From Lentisphaeria bacterium UBA1791 (GTDB lineage: Bacteria; Verrucomicrobiota; Lentisphaeria; Victivallales; Victivallaceae): a stretch of DNA of 41,134 nt. Position 1 is the first letter of the stretch. Each line of letters begins with the position of its first letter. The notes under the pieces were generated by a model. The model saw nothing but the letters and a program-made list of their open reading frames with translations. It searched no databases and was not told the origin of the DNA. Both the position numbers and the translations under genes were made by a program. The stretch spans positions 2,099 through 43,232 of the forward strand of contig DCFZ01000061.1 of NCBI GenBank assembly GCA_002314455.1, given 5' to 3'. This document shows, in pieces, positions 1-7,251 of the stretch.

Positions 1-1233
1 CTGACGGCTGATGCACCAGTCCTGAATGTTTTCCATCCAGTGGAAATAGGTCTTGTTCCAGCGCTCGGGGTAGAATTTAATCTTGCCGGAGCGGACAGCT
101 TCGATCGCCGGTTTGGCGAGTTCGCCCATCTTGCAGAACCACTGACTGCTGACGAGCGTTTCGATCGGCACGTTGCCGCGCTCGGAGTAGCCGACGCTGT
201 GGGTGATCTCTTCGATCTTTTCGAGAAGTCCGAGTTCTTCCATCTTTTTGACGCAGAGATCGCGCGCGGTGAAGCGGTCGAGGCCGACGAATTCCGCGGG
301 GCACTTGTCGTTGAGCGAGGCGTCGGGATTCATGATGTTGATGACTTCGAGGTTGTGGCGTCTGCCGACTTCAAAGTCGTTGGGATCGTGGCCCGGGGTG
401 ATCTTGACGCAACCGGTACCCTTGGTCGGGTCGGCGTGTTCGTCGCCGACGATCGGAATTTCGCGGTCGGTCAAGGGGAGTTTGACCATCTTGCCGATCA
501 GATGCTTGTAACGGGGATCATCGGGCGAGACGGCGACGGCGGTATCGCCGAACATCGTTTCCGGCCGGGTGGTCGCGATCAAAAGATTCCCGCTGCCGTC
601 GGAAAGGGGATAGCGGAAATAATAGAACTTGCCGGGCACGTCCTTGTAGATCACTTCCTCGTCGGAAAGCGCGCTTTTGGCGGCGGGGCACCAGTTGATC
701 ATGCGCTGACCGCGGTAGATGTAGCCTTTTTCATAGAGGGCGACGAAAACGCGCTTGACCGCTTCGGAAAGACCTTCGTCCATCGTGAAGCGTTCGCGTT
801 CCCAGTCGCAGGAGCAACCCAGCGTGCGCAACTGGCGGATGATCTTGCCGCCGAATTCCTCGCGCCACTGCCAGACGCGGCGGATGAATTCCTCGCGGCC
901 GAGTTCGTCGCGCGTGACGTTTTCCTTTTCCTTGAGGAACTTGACGACGCGCGCTTCCGTCGCGATGCCGGCGTGATCGGTGCCGGGGAACCAGATGACC
1001 TCTTTGCCCTGCATGCGGGCGCGGCGGCAGAGGATATCCTGCAACGTGTTGTTGAGTACGTGCCCGAGGGTCAAAATTCCGGTGACGTTGGGCGGCGGAA
1101 TGACGATCGAATAACCGGGTTTCGCCGATTTCGCCGTGCCGTGAAAGCAGTTGTTCTTTTCCCAGATCGGGAACCATTTCTTTTCGACTTCCGCCGGCTC
1201 GTATGCCCGCGGCAGGGTGCGGTCTTCGCTCAT
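1..1233 (-). CDS. valS: Valyl-tRNA synthetase, N-terminal 411 residues (cut by window edge)
   Basis: Charges tRNA-Val with valine in the cytoplasm. The minus-strand frame opens at ATG 1233 behind AAGGAAAA and reads without a stop to base 1, so the C-terminal half lies outside the window. The class I HIGH-type signature is visible as PPPNVTGILTLGHVLNNT near residues 33-50, followed by the ValRS-typical WFPGTDHAGIATEA. An editing-domain stretch containing TTRPETMFGDTAV follows, and the fragment ends in the family motif DWCISRQ. It lies 16 bp downstream of the antiporter gene and has no obvious promoter of its own, so it is probably co-transcribed. The opposite-strand open frame of 416 codons is a codon-bias shadow. 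Confidence 0.95.
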   Translation of the reverse strand, partial: MSEDRTLPRAYEPAEVEKKWFPIWEKNNCFHGTAKSAKPGYSIVIPPPNVTGILTLGHVLNNTLQDILCRRARMQGKEVIWFPGTDHAGIATEARVVKFLKEKENVTRDELGREEFIRRVWQWREEFGGKIIRQLRTLGCSCDWERERFTMDEGLSEAVKRVFVALYEKGYIYRGQRMINWCPAAKSALSDEEVIYKDVPGKFYYFRYPLSDGSGNLLIATTRPETMFGDTAVAVSPDDPRYKHLIGKMVKLPLTDREIPIVGDEHADPTKGTGCVKITPGHDPNDFEVGRRHNLEVINIMNPDASLNDKCPAEFVGLDRFTARDLCVKKMEELGLLEKIEEITHSVGYSERGNVPIETLVSSQWFCKMGELAKPAIEAVRSGKIKFYPERWNKTYFHWMENIQDWCISRQ

Positions 1234-1249
1234 AAAAATTTTCCTTATG

Positions 1250-3358
1250 TTAAAGAACTGTTGATTTCCCGGAATTCTGCCGCCCGATGAAAAAGTTGCG
1301 GATCTCATGGGGCGAGGAGTGCAAAATGGCGTCGAGGTTGCCCGGCTTGCCGAGCACGCCGGCGACGTGGGCGACGAATTGCAGATAAGGTTCGTCGGAA
1401 TCTTTGGGGCAGAGGCTCAAAACGAAAAAGCGACTTTTGCTGTGGTCGGGGGAATCAGCTTCACAGCCGTTGCGGCTGATGCCGATCGCGGCGACGAGTT
1501 CCCGCGTGCCGGCGGTGCGGGCGTGGGGCAGTGCGACGCCGCCGCCGAGGTTGGTCGAAACGAGATGTTCGCGCTCCAGAACGTCGGAAAGACAAAGTTT
1601 TGCATCCTGCAAATAACCGGAGCGGTCGAGCACGTCGATGAGTTCACGAATCGCCTCTTCCTGATTGGAGGATTGCATATCGTAGATGACGCAGTCGGCG
1701 GGAATGATTTTCGCGGCGCGGATCTCGGCGGCGGTCTTGTTGGAAGTTTGGGGGCCCGCGATCATCTCGCGATCGAACTTTTCCGGCGCGACTTCATCTT
1801 TCAATACCTGAAGCGCGCGGTGCAATTCGATCGTCGTCTCGTAGACGACCGTGCTGATCAATCCGACCATATCGGTCGTCGATTCAAAATCCATCTTGCC
1901 GTCGGCGAGCGAAAGCATGAAAGTCCGGCGTTCGCGGCGGAAGTGGATGATCGAATAGTGCCCGTCCAGATCGGAGTGGCGGTAGCCTTCCTTGCGGAAA
2001 TTTTCGATCAGCGCGCGCACCATGTAGTCGCGGAAAATCGTCGAGGGCAGCGGGAAAAACGTGTGCGTCATCGCCGCCGCGGCTTTTTCCTTGCGCACGC
2101 CCTTTTTGCGGATGGCGAGCGATAGGGCGAGCAGCGGCGGTGCGATGACCGTCGTCACCAAAGTCATGATGATCGCGACGCCGAAAAGCCGCGCGTCGAT
2201 GATCGGCACGACCTTGCCGTTGAGCGTCATCGTCGTCGTCGCGCCGATGCCGGCGATGATCAAGGCGACTTCACCGCGCGGGATCATGCCGAAACCGATG
2301 CGGAGCGCGCCGAGCGCATTGAAATTCATGAAAAGCGCCGGCAATGCACAGCCGATGATTTTGGCGGCGACGGCGACCGCGACGTAGATCAATCCGAATT
2401 GCAGAACGCTCGGATCGCCCATCACCCGCACGTCGACCAGCATACCCATCGCGACGAAAAAGACCGGCACGAGAAAGCCGTATACGCCGCGCAACGAACG
2501 CTGAATGGAAAAGGCGATGTCGGTTTTGGAAAGGCTCAACCCCATCACATACGCGCCGACGATCATCGCAAGTCCGCACGCTTCAAAGACGCCGGCGAGG
2601 ATCAGCGCCGCGCCGAACGCGAGCGTCGAAAAGACCGCCGCCGAGCCGAAAAGTTTGAGGAAGTTCGCAAAGCGGTAGGCGCTTAAAAGTCCGACGGCGG
2701 TGAACCCGAGCCAAATGCCGAAACTTTTGGCGGAAATGATCCCGATTTTACCCCAGTCGATGCCGCTGCCCGAGGAACTGACGCCGACGATGCCGGTGAC
2801 GATCGCCAGCGCGATGATGCCGAGCACGTCGTCGATGACGGCGGCGGCGAGGATCGTCGTGCCTTCAGGGGAGTCGATGCTTTTGCGTTCCGAGAGGATG
2901 CGCGCGGTGATGCCGACGCTCGTCGCCGTGCAGAGCACGCCGAGGAAAAGGGCGCGCGGATCCATCATGCCGGTGTGGAGCATCCAGACGCCGACAAGAT
3001 CGCCGAGGACAAAGGAAAAGATCACGCCGCCGAGACCGATCAGAGTCCCCGCTACGGAATAGCGGAAAAACATCCGCAAGTCGGTTTCCAGCCCCGACAT
3101 GAAAAGCAACAGGATCGACCCGATTGTCGCAAGCGCGTGAAGCGGCGCGGAAACGACTGCGGCGTCCGCCGCCGGCATCGGGAAAACCCACCACGGCATA
3201 TGGCAGACGCCGACGAGGAAATATGGCCCGATCAGAATACCGGCGATCAATTCGCCCAATACCGACGGGATTCCGATTTTCTGCATCAGATTTCCGCAGC
3301 AGCGTGCCGCAAACAAAATGACGCCGATCTGTATGACAAAAAGGGTAATTGCATCCAT
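1250..3358 (-). CDS. CPA2 (Kef/NapA-type) cation:proton antiporter with C-terminal PTS EIIA domain
   Basis: A 702-residue membrane protein. Residues 1 to about 410 hold roughly a dozen hydrophobic segments of the Na+/H+ exchanger fold (opening MDAITLFVIQIGVILFAA, then GELIAGILIGP), as in monovalent cation/proton antiporters of the inner membrane. After a linker, the last ~150 residues match a fructose/nitrogen-type EIIA domain. Its phosphoacceptor motif GGGVALPHAR places the active-site histidine near residue 612. In known EIIA domains this histidine receives phosphate from HPr or NPr; fused to an antiporter with no sugar permease, it is more likely regulatory (inference). A promoter with a 17-bp spacer lies just upstream. 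Ion specificity (K+ or Na+) cannot be read from the sequence. Confidence 0.88.
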   Translation of the reverse strand: MDAITLFVIQIGVILFAARCCGNLMQKIGIPSVLGELIAGILIGPYFLVGVCHMPWWVFPMPAADAAVVSAPLHALATIGSILLLFMSGLETDLRMFFRYSVAGTLIGLGGVIFSFVLGDLVGVWMLHTGMMDPRALFLGVLCTATSVGITARILSERKSIDSPEGTTILAAAVIDDVLGIIALAIVTGIVGVSSSGSGIDWGKIGIISAKSFGIWLGFTAVGLLSAYRFANFLKLFGSAAVFSTLAFGAALILAGVFEACGLAMIVGAYVMGLSLSKTDIAFSIQRSLRGVYGFLVPVFFVAMGMLVDVRVMGDPSVLQFGLIYVAVAVAAKIIGCALPALFMNFNALGALRIGFGMIPRGEVALIIAGIGATTTMTLNGKVVPIIDARLFGVAIIMTLVTTVIAPPLLALSLAIRKKGVRKEKAAAAMTHTFFPLPSTIFRDYMVRALIENFRKEGYRHSDLDGHYSIIHFRRERRTFMLSLADGKMDFESTTDMVGLISTVVYETTIELHRALQVLKDEVAPEKFDREMIAGPQTSNKTAAEIRAAKIIPADCVIYDMQSSNQEEAIRELIDVLDRSGYLQDAKLCLSDVLEREHLVSTNLGGGVALPHARTAGTRELVAAIGISRNGCEADSPDHSKSRFFVLSLCPKDSDEPYLQFVAHVAGVLGKPGNLDAILHSSPHEIRNFFIGRQNSGKSTVL

Positions 3359-3397
3359 TTTTCCACACCCTTGTTTTGATAAAATTGTGATTTACAT

Positions 3398-3426
3398 AAT
3401 ATAGCACAAAAAGTGCTCAACTGCAA
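3398..3426 (-). promoter_or_regulatory. Promoter of the antiporter-EIIA gene
   Basis: On the minus strand, -35 TTGCAG (3426-3421), a 17-bp spacer and -10 TATATT (3403-3398). The predicted start near 3391 leaves a leader of about 33 nt before ATG 3358. AGCACTTTTTGTGCT overlaps the spacer as a small inverted repeat (AGCAC/GTGCT), which could be an operator. Confidence 0.6.
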
Positions 3427-3490
3427 TAAAAAAAGGAAAGAAAAGCGCGTCAAAAATGGGGGCGGTGATCCGCTCCATCGGACGCGATGA

Positions 3491-3552
3491 TTTCGCGGCG
3501 GCGCCGCGAAACGAGCGACTGCGGGGGGGGCGGTGTCGCGCGCGCCCCCCGC
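3491..3552. other. Two GC-rich inverted repeats between hydG and the antiporter promoter
   Basis: TTTCGCGGC and GCCGCGAAA (3491-3511) form a perfect 9-bp stem with a 3-nt loop. GCGGGGGG and CCCCCCGC (3521-3528 and 3545-3552) form an 8-bp stem around an alternating CG loop. They lie just past the hydG stop codon and could help end that transcript, but no T-tract follows either stem on either strand. The rest of 3359-3573 holds the antiporter promoter and no gene that I can support. Confidence 0.4.
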
Positions 3553-3573
3553 GATCCTCATTGTCTTCAATCG

Positions 3574-4992
3574 TCAGAAACGGAAATCCCGCTTGCCGTC
3601 GTGGAGTTCCTGCAAATACTCGGCGGCTTTGGCGCGAACCGTTTCGTCGGGGACGCGTTTGAGTTCCTCTTTGATGGCGGCTTCGCCGAGTTTCTGGGTG
3701 TCGGGCGAGGCGTAATCCTCGAGGTATTCCTTGAGGGTCATCAGTGCGTTGGGCTGACAGCAGTTGGCGATCTGACCGGATTTGACCAGTTTCATAAAGC
3801 GGTCGCCGGTGCGTCCGGCGCGGTAGCAGGCGGTGCAGAAGCTCGGGATGTAGCCGTTGCGGAGCAACCAGTTGACCACCTGATCGAGCGTGCGGTGGTC
3901 GGCAAGTTCAAATTGAGCGGAATTATCCTCTTCCTTTTCCTCTTCGGCATAGCCGCCGACGCTGGTGCGCGAGCCGCCGCTGATCTGGGAAACGCCGCAC
4001 CTGATGACTTCGGCGCGGACTTTCGGGGATTCGCGGGTGGAAATGATCAACCCGGTGTAAGGCACGGCGATGCGGAGCACGGCGACGATCTTGAGGAAAA
4101 TATCGTCGGGCACGGCGTTGCTGAAAGTTTCCGCGTCGATGTCGTCGGCGGGGCGGATGCGCGGCACGCTGATCGTGTGAGGACCGACCCCCTTGTAGGC
4201 TTCGAGGTGCTCGGCGTGCATCAAAATGCCGGTGAAGTCATAGCGGTAAAGGCTCAAGCCGTAAAGAACGCCCAAGCCGACGTCGTCGATGCCGCCTTCC
4301 ATGGCGCGGTCCATCGCTTCGGTGTGATAGGCGTAATTGCTCTTGGGGCCGGTCGGGTGAAGTTTTTCATACTCTTTTTTATTGTACGTTTCCTGAAAGA
4401 GAATATACGTGCCGATGCCGGCGTCCTTGAGTTTTCTGAAGTTCTCGACGGTGGTCGCGGCGATGTTGACGTTGACGCGGCGGATGGCGCCGTTTTTGTG
4501 CTTGATGCTGTAAATGGTCTTGATGCTTTCGAGCACATATTCGATCGGGTTGTTGACGGGATCTTCGCCGAGTTCGATTGCGAGACGCTTGTGCCCCATA
4601 TCCTGCAATGCGATGACCTCTTTTTTGATCTCTTCCTGCGTCAATTTGTGACGGCGGATGTGCTTGTTTTTATAGTGATAGGGGCAGTAGACGCAACCGT
4701 TGACGCAGTAATTGGAAAGGTAAAGCGGCGCGAACATTACGATCCGGCGGCCGTAGAATTTTTCCTTGATCTCGCGGGCGAGGGCAAAGATTTTTTCGTT
4801 GAGATCGGGGAGCGTGCAGTCGAGCAGCAGCAGCGCTTCGCGGTGCGACAACCCTTTGCAGTCACGGGCGCGCTCGATGAGGCGCTCGATCATTTCGCGG
4901 TTGTTGCGGTTTTCGTCGGCGAATTGGAGCGATGCCTGAATTTCCTCATCGCTGATGAATTCGCTGGCGTTGGGGGATTTGACGTCGTACAT
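3574..4992 (-). CDS. hydG: [FeFe]-hydrogenase maturase HydG (radical SAM, tyrosine lyase)
   Basis: A 472-residue protein. In the known family, HydG splits tyrosine to give the CO and CN- ligands of the hydrogenase H-cluster, releasing p-cresol. The radical-SAM CX3CX2C cluster motif is CVNGCVYC (Cys96, 100, 103), and the C-terminal auxiliary-cluster motif CX2CX22C uses Cys386, 389 and 412 (CTAC ... CCQ). Length matches the family. ATG 4992 follows AAGGAAGC by 6 nt. The same frame stays open up to 5364, but that extension overlaps the ACT-protein gene and has no homology. It sits 14 bp downstream of the ACT protein, so the two form an operon. HydE, HydF and the hydrogenase itself are not in the window. 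Confidence 0.96.
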   Translation of the reverse strand: MYDVKSPNASEFISDEEIQASLQFADENRNNREMIERLIERARDCKGLSHREALLLLDCTLPDLNEKIFALAREIKEKFYGRRIVMFAPLYLSNYCVNGCVYCPYHYKNKHIRRHKLTQEEIKKEVIALQDMGHKRLAIELGEDPVNNPIEYVLESIKTIYSIKHKNGAIRRVNVNIAATTVENFRKLKDAGIGTYILFQETYNKKEYEKLHPTGPKSNYAYHTEAMDRAMEGGIDDVGLGVLYGLSLYRYDFTGILMHAEHLEAYKGVGPHTISVPRIRPADDIDAETFSNAVPDDIFLKIVAVLRIAVPYTGLIISTRESPKVRAEVIRCGVSQISGGSRTSVGGYAEEEKEEDNSAQFELADHRTLDQVVNWLLRNGYIPSFCTACYRAGRTGDRFMKLVKSGQIANCCQPNALMTLKEYLEDYASPDTQKLGEAAIKEELKRVPDETVRAKAAEYLQELHDGKRDFRF

Positions 4993-5006
4993 AAAACGAG
5001 CTTCCT

Positions 5007-5273
5007 TTATTTTAAAACTTTGGATTGCAGTGATTTGACGCTGACGTTTTCGATCATGCCGAGCTTGCCGGAAAGTGCCCCGACAATCTCCGACGGGGCG
5101 TCGAGCACGACGCTGATGATGGAAAGTTTTTCCTGCCGGTAGGGGATCCCCATCCGGCCGATGACAAAATCGGCGTATTCGTGCAGGATGCGGTTGACCT
5201 TTTCGACCGCGTCCGGCGCTTCGACGATGATACCGACAAGCGAAATCCGATGTTCCACAGCTTTTTTCTCCAT
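5007..5273 (-). CDS. TM1266-type iron-only hydrogenase system regulator (small ACT-like protein)
   Basis: An 88-residue protein starting MEKKAVEHRISLVGIIVEAP, with a beta-alpha-beta ACT-like pattern and a NikR-C-like middle (LHEYADFVIGRMGIPY). This matches the small family named as a putative iron-only hydrogenase system regulator because it recurs beside hydE/hydF/hydG; its biochemical role is not established. ATG 5273 comes immediately after the seven-T tract of a terminator hairpin, and the only Shine-Dalgarno-like bases (AAAGG) lie inside the 3' arm of that hairpin. Expression should therefore be controlled both by termination and by access to the ribosome site (inference). Confidence 0.85.
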   Translation of the reverse strand: MEKKAVEHRISLVGIIVEAPDAVEKVNRILHEYADFVIGRMGIPYRQEKLSIISVVLDAPSEIVGALSGKLGMIENVSVKSLQSKVLK

Positions 5274-5309
5274 AAAAAAACGCCTTTCCCCGGGTAGGGG
5301 AAAAGCGTT
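5274..5309 (-). terminator. Terminator/attenuator hairpin abutting the ATG of the hydrogenase-regulator gene
   Basis: On the minus strand AACGCTTTTCCCC pairs with GGGGAAAGGCGTT over 13 bp (one G-T) around the loop TACCC, and the run of seven T ends directly at ATG 5273. The position is far too close to the gene to be a simple end-of-operon terminator. The 3' arm also contains the only AAAGG ribosome-site candidate. Confidence 0.85.
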
Positions 5310-5422
5310 CAACTGCTGCCTGGTCAAACCTCTGCCGCAGGGAAATCCCCTTGGGCTTTGGCATTTAACACATCGTTTTTTCCCCTCGTGGCCGGGCGAA
5401 CCCGACGACTCGGAAGATTCTG
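5274..5422 (-). promoter_or_regulatory. Structured ~150-nt leader of the regulator-hydG operon; candidate riboswitch or attenuator
   Basis: The leader runs from the predicted transcription start (about 5422) to ATG 5273. It opens with a hairpin built on CGGG-TTCG-CCCG flanked by TCGT/ACGA. GGGGAAAA follows at 5385-5378; it is perfectly complementary to TTTTCCCC in the 5' arm of the terminator (5304-5297), so antiterminator and terminator are mutually exclusive. Between them lies a GC-rich stretch with CTGC/GCAG and GGT/ACC pairings (about 5350-5315) that could form the sensing or processing part. I could not match it to a riboswitch class that I know. Confidence 0.6.
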
Positions 5423-5428
5423 TGATAT

Positions 5429-5457
5429 AATATACCGTTTGGAAGTGTCTTTTTCAA
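5429..5457 (-). promoter_or_regulatory. Promoter of the hydrogenase regulator-hydG operon
   Basis: Minus-strand -35 TTGAAA (5457-5452), a 17-bp spacer and -10 TATATT (5434-5429). It begins only a few bases after the stop codon of the pyrophosphatase gene, so the operon has its own start and a separate leader. Confidence 0.7.
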
Positions 5458-5460
5458 ACG

Positions 5461-7125
5461 CTAAATGCGATTTAATGCGGCGGTCACGGCGAGGATCTGC
5501 GGCAAAAGCTGTTTTTTGCGGCTGACGACGCCGGGCAGATCGAAAACGTTGTCGGCGATCTGGTTGTAGGGCAGCGCCTCGAGCACAGCTTCGTCGCCGA
5601 GGATGAAAAGCCGCGAATTGCCGCGGACGGCGTCGGTGACCAGCAATCCGATGAATTGAAGATTTTCGTCGCGCATGACGTCGCGCATGCGCAATTCCAA
5701 TTCCTCGCGGCGGCGCGCCAGAAGCGACAAGTTGCTTTCTTCGACCTGCGACAAGGCGAAACGAAAACGCCCGTCCTCGTAGCTTTTGCGGTCGCCGTCG
5801 ATCACTTCGTCGGCGGGACGGGCGGCAAGCGGCGAGGCGATGCTGGAAAATTCTTTCATCAGATCGCTGCCTTTGACCGAGGAAAGTTTTTCCAGCCACT
5901 CGACCATTTTGTGGTCCAATGACGATGTTGTCGGCGAGGCGAGATTAAGCGTATCGGAAATGATGCCGCCGAGCAACAGCCCTGCCAGATTGGCGGTGAG
6001 GCTTTCGCCGGAACTCTTGAACATCGATGCGACGAGCGTACAGGTACTGCCCACGACGTCGCCGGTGAACTTGATCGGGGCGGCAGTCGCCGGCATGCCG
6101 ATGCGGTGGTGATCGACGATTTCGACAAGCGGCAGTTCTTCGACGCCGGGCAGACTCTGCGTGATCTCGTTGTGGTCGACGAGGATCATCTTGAAAGGCG
6201 GTTCCGCGCTGACGTGCTTTTTGAGCAGGACTCCGGCGTAGCGGTTTTTGGCGTCGAGCACGGGGATGACGTCCTCCGGCTGATTCAGCACTTTGGCGCC
6301 GACGACGCGGAGCCGGCTCTGCGCCGATAAACTGAAACACGTCTGATTTTCAACGCATTCCGCGACGGGGACGCTGAATTTGAGCCGCCGGATGACCGTG
6401 GCGGAGTCAAAATGGGTGCGCAATACGGCGACCCCGGTGCGTTCGGCTTCGGAAAGGATCAGCGGTTCCACCGGCTTGCCGCCCGTCACGATCAGAACGC
6501 GGATCTTGCGGCGCAACGCCCGCATGTGAATGTCGGGGCGGTCGCCGACGATGACGACGAGGTCGCCTGTCTGCGGCAGATGCGCGTCGAAGCTCTCGAC
6601 CCCCATCGCGCCGACGTAGACGAGAAAGTTGCGGCTGACGTCGGAATCCTGTGACGGCGGCAATTCCGATTGGATCAATTCGGCGATCAAGCGGAGCGTC
6701 GTCGTCACCGCGCGCCCCGCAAGTCCCCCCTCGGCGCCGACGTCGAGCAAATTGGAAAGCAGCGCAAGCGGACTCAACATGCCGAGAAAAACGCCGTTTT
6801 CCCCGACGACGGGGAGCCGCGGACAGCCGGACTTGCGCAACATCTCGACGGCGGCGTAAAGCGAACTTTTACCGGAAATTACCGGCGTTTCGGTATCCAT
6901 CACGTCGCCGACGCGCACGTAGACGTCGTTGCGCGATTCGGGGATCGCGCAGTGGAATTTATCGAATAAATAGCGGGCGCGCGCCGGCATCACGCCGGGG
7001 CAGAGCGCGACGGCGTTGAACCCCTGCCGGCGGCGCAATTCCGCCAGCGCGGAAGCGGCGGCGAGGCTGTCGATATCGGGATTCCGGTGTCCGGAAACAA
7101 AGATCAGAGGCGCTTTTTCTTTCAT
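5461..7125 (-). CDS. ppaC: Manganese-dependent family II inorganic pyrophosphatase with CBS-DRTGG-CBS insert
   Basis: A 554-residue cytoplasmic enzyme that hydrolyses pyrophosphate to phosphate. The N-terminal DHH domain opens with SGHRNPDIDS (metal ligands near His13, Asp17, Asp19). An inserted regulatory block follows: a CBS motif (VMDTETPVIS), a DRTGG-type domain and a second CBS motif. The DHH core resumes with LVDHNE and EIVDHH, and the DHHA2 domain carries the substrate-binding SRKKQ. This layout is that of adenine-nucleotide- and diadenosine-polyphosphate-regulated CBS-PPases of anaerobes such as clostridia. Length fits. A near-consensus promoter lies upstream, divergent from the MFS-acyltransferase gene. 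Confidence 0.93.
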   Translation of the reverse strand: MKEKAPLIFVSGHRNPDIDSLAAASALAELRRRQGFNAVALCPGVMPARARYLFDKFHCAIPESRNDVYVRVGDVMDTETPVISGKSSLYAAVEMLRKSGCPRLPVVGENGVFLGMLSPLALLSNLLDVGAEGGLAGRAVTTTLRLIAELIQSELPPSQDSDVSRNFLVYVGAMGVESFDAHLPQTGDLVVIVGDRPDIHMRALRRKIRVLIVTGGKPVEPLILSEAERTGVAVLRTHFDSATVIRRLKFSVPVAECVENQTCFSLSAQSRLRVVGAKVLNQPEDVIPVLDAKNRYAGVLLKKHVSAEPPFKMILVDHNEITQSLPGVEELPLVEIVDHHRIGMPATAAPIKFTGDVVGSTCTLVASMFKSSGESLTANLAGLLLGGIISDTLNLASPTTSSLDHKMVEWLEKLSSVKGSDLMKEFSSIASPLAARPADEVIDGDRKSYEDGRFRFALSQVEESNLSLLARRREELELRMRDVMRDENLQFIGLLVTDAVRGNSRLFILGDEAVLEALPYNQIADNVFDLPGVVSRKKQLLPQILAVTAALNRI

Positions 7126-7152
7126 ACAGACTTCTTTCGTTTACCTTGCTTT

Positions 7153-7181
7153 ATTATACCATCGAAACACACACTTGTCAA
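7153..7181 (-). promoter_or_regulatory. Consensus promoter of the pyrophosphatase gene
   Basis: Minus-strand TTGACA (7181-7176), 17-bp spacer, TATAAT (7158-7153): both boxes match the sigma-70 consensus exactly. The start is expected near 7146, about 20 nt before ATG 7125. Confidence 0.85.
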
Positions 7182-7189
7182 TTGCGCGG

Positions 7190-7218
7190 TTGACAAAACC
7201 TGATTTCTTTACTATATT
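7190..7218 (+). promoter_or_regulatory. Promoter of the MFS-acyltransferase gene, head-to-head with the pyrophosphatase promoter
   Basis: TTGACA (7190-7195), 17-bp spacer, TATATT (7213-7218). Its -35 box lies 8 bp from the -35 box of the divergent promoter, so the two polymerases should compete. Transcription should start near 7225, which coincides with an upstream ATG and supports the internal ATG at 7252 as the real start. Confidence 0.8.
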
Positions 7219-7251
7219 AGGAAAATGCTTGACGACGATCAGGACACTCTT

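Noticed and set aside
40..1290. A 416-codon plus-strand frame opposite valS
   Set aside because: The minus strand reads as valyl-tRNA synthetase with signature motifs; the other is a shadow.
4993..5364. N-terminal extension of HydG through the leader, or an upstream ORF starting ATGCCAAAG
   Set aside because: It overlaps the ACT protein gene and the terminator hairpin, lacks family homology, and a good ribosome site sits before ATG 4992. A short leader peptide cannot be fully excluded.
5274..5422. Match to a known riboswitch (TPP, FMN, cobalamin, SAM, Moco, ZTP) or SRP RNA
   Set aside because: I compared remembered core motifs and found no convincing agreement; no GGAAGGAAGCAGC-like SRP loop. 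An Rfam scan would settle it.
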